From a virus, in IMG/VR virus record IMGVR_UViG_3300032214_001160, positions 1 to 31,752 of that record: DNA of 31,752 nt; one strand, written 5' to 3'. Below the pieces are notes generated by a model. That model did no database searches. It saw only the letters and a list, made by a program, of their open reading frames with translations, and was not told the origin of the DNA. The position numbers were made by a program, and so were the translations under genes. The first letter of the stretch is position 1. Every line of letters begins with the position of its first letter. Positions 21,874 through 27,790 of this stretch are shown here, piece by piece.

Positions 21874-22359
21874 ATGCAGGCAATAACAGAACAATTCGTT
21901 GACAGCGTCAATAAAGAATTATGGGATGAAGCGACCAAGAAGCATAAATCCAAGTTCTCCGTTCCAGCAGATGAGGTCAACTACATAGGGGAACTTATCC
22001 GTGGACTCCATGTACTGGCAGTGTGGCAACGAGAGGGTCAGGCTCGCCCACCCGAATCCTTCCTACGGTCTTACTCTGTGCAAGATTTCGTTATTCCTGA
22101 CCTACTCCAGAAATATCTGGGTAAATCTACGGTCTTGTCGCTCGACGAGGTGAAGCCAGAAAAACGAGAAAAGAAGTGGGGTGCTTTCATTGAGTGGGCA
22201 AAACTCCACGAATCAGAACAGTTCACCACCGAACAACTTGTTGAGACATGTGGTTTCTCCTATCCGACCACACTTGAGTATCTACGGATTTCTCCATACT
22301 TCAGGAAAATCAAGAAGGGTCTTTATGAAGTCATTGACCCCAAGACCCAAGATAAGTAA
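21874..22359 (+). CDS. Hypothetical protein with winged-helix-like C-terminus
   Basis: A 161-residue protein. Residues about 105-155 (KLHESEQFTTEQLVETCGFSYPTTLEYLR, ending FRKIKKGLYEVID) read like a winged helix with recognition helix and wing, so DNA binding is likely. The N-terminal half is helical and unassigned. It has its own promoter variant and lies just left of the AAA/VWA pair. Confidence 0.65.
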   Translation: MQAITEQFVDSVNKELWDEATKKHKSKFSVPADEVNYIGELIRGLHVLAVWQREGQARPPESFLRSYSVQDFVIPDLLQKYLGKSTVLSLDEVKPEKREKKWGAFIEWAKLHESEQFTTEQLVETCGFSYPTTLEYLRISPYFRKIKKGLYEVIDPKTQDK

Positions 22360-22405
22360 TTACTTCTAATAGATAACTTTTTCTCCTTTTTCTTCTTCTT
22401 TTAAG

Positions 22406-22560
22406 AAAGAGCCCCGGCCAACTCGCCGACACAGCGGGGCTCGGCTCGGGGAACGAGCGAGCAGGCACACGGGGGGCTTCCAATAACTCTCGCCAGTCAA
22501 CGGGGGGCTTCCGATAACTTCGCTGGCGCACACTTCGCTTCGCTTCGTGCTTGCCCCCAC
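22406..22560 (+). repeat. Cassette with two C strands and a D stem-loop
   Basis: Arms GAGCCCCGG and GCGGGGCTC, C strands at 22468-22487 (GATAA changed to AATAA) and 22500-22519, then D at 22524-22560 with a GCAC/GTGC inner stem. Three further 13-mers follow at 22576, 22599 and 22614. Together they fill the 369-base gap before the ATPase gene. Confidence 0.75.
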
Positions 22561-22658
22561 TTAAAGCCGATACCTCTAATAGATAACTCTGCCTACCTCT
22601 AATAGATAACTCTCTAATAGATAACTTGGATACATATATAAGTAGTCACAAATAAATG

Positions 22659-22688
22659 TTGGCTAGTCTGTACCCTTCCCGATACAGT
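22659..22688 (+). promoter_or_regulatory. Promoter with conserved AGTCTGTACC spacer
   Basis: TTGGCT, an 18 bp spacer, and -10 TACAGT; three 13-mers lie upstream. Confidence 0.8.
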
Positions 22689-22728
22689 GGGTGTTGCCAT
22701 ACCAACCACAACAAACAAGGAGAAAGAA

Positions 22729-23451
22729 ATGGCAGATACAGCAACCAAACTCCCCGAGTGCTGGCAAGCACTAGAGGACACACTCAACGCAGGAATTGAC
22801 CGTGTGATTCTTTACGGACCTTCGGGTATCGGAAAGACTTACGCAGGTCTAACGACTGGCGATGTTGAGGCAGGCGCATACCGACTGGTATGCACAGAGG
22901 ACATGACCAACATGGATGTTACTGGTGGATTCATGCCAAACGGCAAGGGTGGATTCCAGTGGCTCAATGGCTCGGCTCTAAAGGCTTGGCAGGGAAATGG
23001 GGTAAAGGGTGGTCGGCTCATCGTGGATGAAGTTGACAAGGCTTCGGGCGATGTGTTCGCAACACTTCTCTCCATGCTTGATTCCCCTGAATCGGCTTCG
23101 TATGAACACCCTGAAAATGGTCAAATTATCCGACCACTTGCAGGATTCTCTGCAATTATGACAACCAACATTGAGACAATGGGTGAACTCCCTACGGCTC
23201 TTGCTGACCGATTCCCAATTCGGATTCGTATTGACAAGCCACACCCACAGGCGTTGCTTCGTCTTTCGGCTGACTTGCGTGAATACGCAGTTCGCATGGC
23301 TGACGCTGGCGATGACAGAATCTCACTCCGAGCCTTCATCGCTCTTGACACACTTCGCAAGAGTGTCGGTATGGAACGAGCATGCCAGTTGACCTTCGGG
23401 CGCAGGGCAAAGCAGATTCTTGACGCTATTGCAGTGGACATGGTGAAATAA
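22729..23451 (+). CDS. MoxR/CobS-type AAA+ ATPase
   Basis: A 240-residue AAA+ ATPase. Walker A GPSGIGKT (30-37), Walker B LIVDE (97-101), sensor 1 MTTN (144-147) and an arginine-finger-like LADRF (158-162) are all present. The hairpin inserts before the sensor (GFMPNGKGGFQWLNG) are as in the MoxR/CobS branch. Such ATPases work with VWA proteins as chaperones or chelatases, and the next gene encodes one. ATG at 22729 after AAGGAG; the longer upstream start is not needed. Confidence 0.9.
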   Translation: MADTATKLPECWQALEDTLNAGIDRVILYGPSGIGKTYAGLTTGDVEAGAYRLVCTEDMTNMDVTGGFMPNGKGGFQWLNGSALKAWQGNGVKGGRLIVDEVDKASGDVFATLLSMLDSPESASYEHPENGQIIRPLAGFSAIMTTNIETMGELPTALADRFPIRIRIDKPHPQALLRLSADLREYAVRMADAGDDRISLRAFIALDTLRKSVGMERACQLTFGRRAKQILDAIAVDMVK

Positions 23452-23453
23452 CC

Positions 23454-25007
23454 ATGTCTCGTCACTCAATTCCAACCTCAACCACAGTGGGGAAAGCCTT
23501 CCCTACCTCAATAGATAACTCCGAAAGGGGGTCGGCTCAGGCAGAGCCGACCCTTCTAGGTCGTTCCGACATTGAGCATGGCAAGTGGCATGTAGAACAC
23601 TGCCGAGCAGTACGAGGCGAACCAAAGACCAATGTTGCCAAGCGTGTTATGTACGCACCTACCGATGATGATGAAAAGGGTCGGGTAATCAGGGCGCACG
23701 AAATGATGCACGCAAAGGTATCACCTGCAACCGATATGGATTCGTGGGTTGGTCGGCAAATCGCTTCTGAACAAGCACTAATCGTTACAGAGGAATTGCG
23801 TGTCAACTACCTATGCACCAAAGCAGGGTTTGACATGTCTCTACTATCTGACGGAAGTGAAACAGCAGACGGAGAACGCATGGGCGCAACCAAAGACTGG
23901 GCTGGTTGTGTTGCTTCGGCAGTGGCAACAGCAGGTACAGGTGGAAACAAATTGTTTCTCAATGGCGTTCGTAGGCACAACCGAGAGTGGGGAGAAATCC
24001 TTCTCAAAATCTCCAAGCGAGCAGTCAAAGAAATCAAAAAAGCCGATAAAGAACGGAATCTCGCAAGCACAGAAGCAGACGGGAATACTGGACTATCGCC
24101 TATTGGTTTCGCTCACACGGAAAGAATTGCCGAGTGGGTGGACAGGCTTGCCATGTTCCCACCACCACCTGAACCACCAAAAAAAGCAAAAAAATCAGGT
24201 GACTCCAAGAACGGCGAGGGTGAATCTCCAATAGATAACTCGTCCAGTGAAGTTGCCCACAGCAATAAAGGCACATCGGATAAGGGAAACAAGGAAGGAA
24301 ATCCCGACCTTGACAAAATCACTCCAACGGAAGCGACTAGAGGAATCCCACGCTGGTCAGAACTCCGTATTGAGCGTTGCCCAATGCCAAAATACAGCAA
24401 GGGTCATATCGGTAAGAAGCGAATTGCAACGAACATGGGTCGCAGACCACGCCGTATGCACCGTCTATTGACCGACCCCTCAATGCGAGTGTTTGACCGT
24501 ACCGTTCGTGGTAGTGGTGGCATGGTAATTCTTGACGCAAGTGGGTCAATGTCTTTCACCGAGAATCAAATTGCTGAAATCTTGGAACATGCCCCTGGGG
24601 CTACTATCGCCATGTACACCGACAAAGGTAACGAGGGAACGAACATGTTCATCGTTGCTGACAAGGGTCGCATGGTTGAGCAACTACCTGACTATGGATA
24701 TGGCAACGGAGTTGACTTCCCTGCCATTGAGTGGGGCGTGAAAAACAAAGCCCAAAAGAACTCGCCGTTAGTGTGGGTTACAGATGGTGGAGTGTGTGGA
24801 CACAATGACGGGTTTCACGGAGTACTGGCTATGCAGTGTCTCACCTACGCTCGCAAGAACAAGTACATAATTGTTCCCCACGCAGACGAAGCCATAAAGC
24901 AACTGAAACAACTATCAAATGGTGGCAAGGCTCGTAGCGTCTATCCAAACATGTTCAGAGAAGTGTGGCGAAATGCCAACGGTAGTGAACTTCCCTACTC
25001 TGAATAG
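23454..25007 (+). CDS. Large VWA protein with HExxH motif, partner of the ATPase
   Basis: A 517-residue protein. The N-terminal domain holds a zinc-protease-like HEMMH (82-86) with TEELR downstream (112-116); then a helical region, a Pro/Lys/Ser-rich linker (about 236-290), and a C-terminal VWA domain with the MIDAS motif DASGSM (361-366) and TDGG. This resembles metallopeptidase-VWA (CobT/DUF2201-like) proteins paired with MoxR ATPases. In-frame 13-mers give SIDNS (19-23) and PIDNS (259-263). A hairpin lies at 23534-23556 within the N-terminal coding part, so the real start may be downstream, before GKWHVEH. Confidence 0.8.
   Translation: MSRHSIPTSTTVGKAFPTSIDNSERGSAQAEPTLLGRSDIEHGKWHVEHCRAVRGEPKTNVAKRVMYAPTDDDEKGRVIRAHEMMHAKVSPATDMDSWVGRQIASEQALIVTEELRVNYLCTKAGFDMSLLSDGSETADGERMGATKDWAGCVASAVATAGTGGNKLFLNGVRRHNREWGEILLKISKRAVKEIKKADKERNLASTEADGNTGLSPIGFAHTERIAEWVDRLAMFPPPPEPPKKAKKSGDSKNGEGESPIDNSSSEVAHSNKGTSDKGNKEGNPDLDKITPTEATRGIPRWSELRIERCPMPKYSKGHIGKKRIATNMGRRPRRMHRLLTDPSMRVFDRTVRGSGGMVILDASGSMSFTENQIAEILEHAPGATIAMYTDKGNEGTNMFIVADKGRMVEQLPDYGYGNGVDFPAIEWGVKNKAQKNSPLVWVTDGGVCGHNDGFHGVLAMQCLTYARKNKYIIVPHADEAIKQLKQLSNGGKARSVYPNMFREVWRNANGSELPYSE
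23534..23556 (+). terminator. Hairpin inside the start of the VWA reading frame
   Basis: GGTCGGCTC pairs with GAGCCGACC around a five-base loop, followed by CTTCTAGG and preceded by a 13-mer (about 23511-23523). This is the same order as between genes elsewhere, yet the open frame runs through it. It may attenuate expression of the VWA gene. Confidence 0.55.
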
Positions 25008-25017
25008 ATAACTTCTC

Positions 25018-25099
25018 GCCTACCTAGTTACCCCCATTACTAGGTAGGCAGAGTAAGTACCTACCCACCCGTTCGGTCTTTCTCCTTTCGGGTGGGTAG
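25018..25099 (+). terminator. Tandem hairpins after the ATPase-VWA operon
   Basis: Two perfect 11 bp stems: GCCTACCTAGT with its complement (25018-25049) and CTACCCACCCG with its complement (25061-25099, loop T-rich). Both are made of CCTA/CTACC-like units related to the repeat at 21-66. Confidence 0.8.
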
Positions 25100-25137
25100 T
25101 GTGCTATCCCCTAATAGATAACTAGAAAAGGAAAAAA

Positions 25138-25353
25138 ATGAGCGACTACGACACACTTGATGAAGCACTAGAGGACTTGCAAGACAGTCTGCAACATGCG
25201 ATTCATGTACTCCAAGCGATTCTTGACGATGTTGAGGAAAATGGATACGACCAAGAGAAAGCAAAACTGGATTACGAAAACATAGTATGCAACGAAGGCA
25301 TTGACTTTATGAGTGCATTAGAATCGTTTGCATTATTCTCTCCAACAAAATAG
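25138..25353 (+). CDS. Small acidic helical protein
   Basis: A 71-residue protein, strongly helical and acidic (LDEALEDLQDSLQHAIHVLQAILDD as two heptad runs). The 13-mer at 25111 directly precedes the AAAGG ribosome binding site. Not recognised. Confidence 0.65.
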   Translation: MSDYDTLDEALEDLQDSLQHAIHVLQAILDDVEENGYDQEKAKLDYENIVCNEGIDFMSALESFALFSPTK

Positions 25354-25396
25354 TTCCAGTAAATACTAATAGATAACTCTAAGAAAAGAGAAAAAA

Positions 25397-25687
25397 ATGA
25401 AAAAGAAAAAGAAGCAAAGCAAATTGCGAAAGCAAATAAACGAACACTTAGAGTCAATGGGCGAGAACGCATTACTCATGGACGGGTTTGATGAAGCACT
25501 AATCGGATTCTCTCAACGAATAAACGAACCTTTATTGGCAGTTTATTCTTGGGAAAAAATGATGGATGTCTGCATTGAGCGTGACGGCATGGATGATGAG
25601 GAAGCAGAGGAATACATTAGTTACAACTGCATAGGCGCATGGGTAGGCGAGCAGACACCGATTATTGTTATGCCAGTTCTTTACTAA
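25397..25687 (+). CDS. Conserved hypothetical phage protein
   Basis: A 96-residue protein with a Lys-rich start. The segment FDEALIGF...AVYSWEKMMDVCIERDGMDDEEAEEYI and the end NCIGAWVGEQTPII match a pattern I know from many phage and bacterial hypotheticals (GF-x-A, GM-x-x-EEA-x-E-(Y/F), G-A-x-V-G-E-x-TP). Function unknown. The stop lies in the 13-mer at 25684. Confidence 0.75.
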   Translation: MKKKKKQSKLRKQINEHLESMGENALLMDGFDEALIGFSQRINEPLLAVYSWEKMMDVCIERDGMDDEEAEEYISYNCIGAWVGEQTPIIVMPVLY

Positions 25688-25712
25688 TAGATAACTAACG
25701 AAAGCGAAAACT

Positions 25713-26009
25713 ATGAACTATGAAGTTATCTATTGTGTACTATTCGTGACCCTATTGGGAATCGCATTACACACTCACACACTCACGCTCACACTCGTAC
25801 AGTTGATAAGACAGCGTGTACCAGTTGTATCTCTAATAGATAACTCTCTAACGCTCTACGCTCTCCCTAGAGGACGCTACGACAGAACCAATGGCTCGCT
25901 CTATCGTGCGCACAAGGACGAACAGGGCAGACACAGCGAGAGCCTGTGGGAACGACAACGCCCACGAAACGACTTCGGCACTGCGCAACACTCTGGTCAC
26001 GCCAAGTAA
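25713..26009 (+). CDS. Possible small membrane protein
   Basis: A 98-residue frame with a hydrophobic N-terminus (VIYCVLFVTLLGIALH), a Thr/Leu repeat (HTHTLTLTLV) and a polar C-terminal half. It contains VIY and LIDNS from a partial reverse and an exact 13-mer. No ribosome binding site. It overlaps antisense with the possible gene at 25848-26174; at most one may be real. A terminator follows at 26053. Confidence 0.45.
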   Translation: MNYEVIYCVLFVTLLGIALHTHTLTLTLVQLIRQRVPVVSLIDNSLTLYALPRGRYDRTNGSLYRAHKDEQGRHSESLWERQRPRNDFGTAQHSGHAK

Positions 26010-26174
26010 AGAAAGCGAATAAATCACAGAAATTCCCACGAAGCCGAACAGAGCCCCGCCGAAAACGGATTTGCGCGGGGCCTTTTCTTGAGAGCTAGCA
26101 ACCATTGAAGAATATTTAGAAAATTGATTTAATTCTCTTCTTGATGATTTACCGGACGGGGGAGGGGGTCTCAT
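25848..26174 (-). CDS. Possible leftward gene antisense to the previous one
   Basis: A 108-residue frame with an excellent AAGGAG site five bases before the ATG, 58 bases after the stop of the HTH regulator on the same strand, so it could be the second gene of that operon. The N-terminus is basic and polar, the C-terminal part hydrophobic. Against it: the hydrophobic end is antisense to a polar protein, and a rightward terminator lies within it. A shorter product or remnant is possible. Confidence 0.3.
   Translation of the reverse strand: MRPPPPSGKSSRRELNQFSKYSSMVASSQEKAPRKSVFGGALFGFVGISVIYSLSLLGVTRVLRSAEVVSWALSFPQALAVSALFVLVRTIERAIGSVVASSRESVER
26053..26088 (+). terminator. Rho-independent terminator
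   Basis: GCCCCGC/GCGGGGC stem with a 15-base loop, followed by CTTTTCTT. It is the last relative of the A-B hairpin to the right, here with a true T-tract and no C strand. Confidence 0.8.
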
Positions 26175-26192
26175 AAAAACTCCTTATTTAAT

Positions 26193-26209
26193 ACGACGGT
26201 GGTGGATGA
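26193..26209 (+). repeat. 17-mer ACGACGGTGGTGGATGA
   Basis: Copy 4, with two mismatches at the 5' end. It lies between the regulator's stop and the possible leftward gene. Confidence 0.65.
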
Positions 26210-26232
26210 CCTTGGCGGACTGGGTTGCTTAA

Positions 26233-26607
26233 TTAGATATCTTCATTTTTTCTAATTATTTGATGGACCCGCTGCCGGCTCAAATCAAATACATCTGCGA
26301 TTTCCCTCAGGGACTTACCGGCAGCACGCATTTGATGAATTTCTGAATTTCTACTTATGTCTGTGGCAGGACCAGGCTTAAATGGACCCCACTGCCAATT
26401 AGGAATTTCTTGAATTTTCTTTACTCGGTCTTCTGACAATTGGTTTTTACGATAACGCTGTCTGATGTAACCAACCCATGCACCTAAAGAAATATGATTT
26501 TCTTGAATTTTTTCAACATGCGCAGCGGGAATCTGGGAATTGCCTTCTCTCTCAATGTATTGGGAGAGAGCTTGTGTGTATGTGATAAATCGTGTGTTGT
26601 TGTCCAT
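26233..26607 (-). CDS. Helicase-associated (HA) domain plus HTH regulator
   Basis: A 124-residue protein. Residues about 6-65 match the helicase-associated HA domain (ISLGAWVGYIRQRYRKNQLSE...W.W), a DNA-binding module; residues about 80-120 are a sigma-region-4-like HTH (LREIADVFDLSRQRVHQII). I use the ATG at 26607: a -10-like TATTGT ends eight bases before it and a LexA box lies just upstream. The longer frame back to 26691 reads through the promoter. Probably an SOS-controlled regulator. Confidence 0.75.
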   Translation of the reverse strand: MDNNTRFITYTQALSQYIEREGNSQIPAAHVEKIQENHISLGAWVGYIRQRYRKNQLSEDRVKKIQEIPNWQWGPFKPGPATDISRNSEIHQMRAAGKSLREIADVFDLSRQRVHQIIRKNEDI

Positions 26608-26622
26608 GCCGATAACAATAGA

Positions 26623-26636
26623 CGAACAAGTGTTCG
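26623..26636. promoter_or_regulatory. LexA/SOS box in a divergent promoter region
   Basis: CGAACAAGTGTTCG, a perfect CGAACNNNNGTTCG. It lies in the spacer of the leftward regulator promoter and three bases before the -35 of the rightward promoter, so one repressor could control both. Confidence 0.65.
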
Positions 26637-26639
26637 CCC

Positions 26640-26667
26640 TTGACACTTCCCCCATAAGAGGTACAAA
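26640..26667 (+). promoter_or_regulatory. Rightward promoter
   Basis: Consensus -35 TTGACA, a 16 bp spacer, and TACAAA followed by AT-rich sequence; it is adjacent to the LexA box. It lacks the AGTCTGTACC spacer. It likely starts the 26783-30302 operon. Confidence 0.6.
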
Positions 26668-26782
26668 TATATTTATTTTATAGGTTGACATTTTAAAGCT
26701 CAGTAGATAGAGTTATTGAGGACCCAGATGACTATCTGTCATTTGGCGTTTATTGGCGGTTTCTTACCGTGGAGGAAGACCT

Positions 26783-27028
26783 ATGACTAGAAGCGTTATG
26801 GCAAGTATCAGCTTTGAGTTCAGTGAGGAAAATCTCGCCGAATTTAGAGACGTGGGTAAAGAGGACATCTCGGACCAAGACCTTATTGATTGGGCACGAG
26901 ATACCTTTATAGATGACATCCACAATTTGGTTAAATTTAACCAAGTCCTCTCAGCCGTCCAGACGAGTCTCTGGGTAAACACTGGTTTCCCTCATGAGCA
27001 CCCGGTTGTGGACGTAGAAAAAAACTAA
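26783..27028 (+). CDS. Hypothetical protein
   Basis: An 81-residue protein, ATG after GGAGGAAGACCT. Helical and acidic (FSEENLAEFRDVGKEDISDQDLIDW). First gene of the right-hand operon. Not recognised. Confidence 0.65.
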   Translation: MTRSVMASISFEFSEENLAEFRDVGKEDISDQDLIDWARDTFIDDIHNLVKFNQVLSAVQTSLWVNTGFPHEHPVVDVEKN

Positions 27029-27043
27029 CTTTTTTAAAGATTT

Positions 27044-27093
27044 CTCGCTCCTAGCCAGGCGTCTGTCGGGGACAACTGGCTGGGAGTGAGATT
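27044..27093 (+). other. Strong leader hairpin before 27112
   Basis: CTCGCTCC-AGCCAG and CTGGCT-GGGAGTGAG arms form a 14-15 bp stem with one bulge and a 17-base loop. No T-tract, so it is more likely a processing or translation-control element than a terminator. The next ribosome binding site (GGGAG) lies a few bases later. Confidence 0.6.
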
Positions 27094-27111
27094 CAAGGAC
27101 TGGGAGCTCAA

Positions 27112-27321
27112 ATGCAAGAATACCTATTAATTGAAAAAGAAGAGAAAACCAAACTTGTTCTGGCAATGCGTCTTGCCGAATCAGCAAAAATCACATACGG
27201 TGCCGCCGCTGCACTCGAGGTGATTTCTGAAAAAATCGTAAATTTGATGCCGGCCCGGAACGTTATTGAATTAATAAAAGAAATAGAAAATAACCACACG
27301 AGCGCCATCTCAGAAAGCTGA
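27112..27321 (+). CDS. Small helical protein
   Basis: A 69-residue helical protein (LVLAMRLAESAKITYGAAAALEVISEKI), GGGAG ribosome binding site. No cysteines or membrane segment. Not recognised. Confidence 0.65.
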   Translation: MQEYLLIEKEEKTKLVLAMRLAESAKITYGAAAALEVISEKIVNLMPARNVIELIKEIENNHTSAISES

Positions 27322-27334
27322 GTAAATTACCAAC

Positions 27335-27790
27335 ATGGAAGAAAAAAACAATAAATACCAGTCAGTCCGCGGCAGCGATGCATTTGAAGAAATGCTAAAA
27401 AAAGAAAAGATGAAGCCAGAGCTCATAGAAGAAGTAATGGAAAAAATCGCAGAAACCTCCGAAGAGGTCCATAACATCATCTTCGTTTTTACCGATAATG
27501 ATGTTGCGGTCACAGGCGTGCATGTCCCTAGGTCAGCGCTTAATGGCGAAGACGGTCCAGTCATATTTAAGAATTCTAAAGAAAACTCTTTGACTGCAGC
27601 CTTTTCACGTGAGTACATTGAAGAGAGAATTCAAAGGGCCGATGATGTGGGAGAGAGAGCGGGGCTCGGCAGCGTTATCGCCGACCAGGTCTGGATTTCC
27701 GAGTTGGAAAAAATAGTTGAAGAGGTTAGAATCAAAATCGAAACGACCCCTCCCAGGAGCTGGGACGAACTACTAGAAGAGGGTGAATAA
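27335..27790 (+). CDS. Hypothetical protein
   Basis: A 151-residue acidic protein with helical ends and a central strand region (VHNIIFVFTDNDVAVTGVHVPRSAL). It shares one base with the Nmad1 gene, so the two are probably made together. Not recognised. Confidence 0.65.
   Translation: MEEKNNKYQSVRGSDAFEEMLKKEKMKPELIEEVMEKIAETSEEVHNIIFVFTDNDVAVTGVHVPRSALNGEDGPVIFKNSKENSLTAAFSREYIEERIQRADDVGERAGLGSVIADQVWISELEKIVEEVRIKIETTPPRSWDELLEEGE

Noticed and set aside
23800-24234. Alternative-frame ORFs inside the VWA gene
   Set aside because: They overlap the metallopeptidase/VWA coding region, which has clear motifs, and show no signals of their own.
1756-25845. CRISPR array
   Set aside because: The 13-mer is too short, its spacing ranges from about ten bases to several kilobases, and copies lie inside genes and in both orientations; no cas gene is present.
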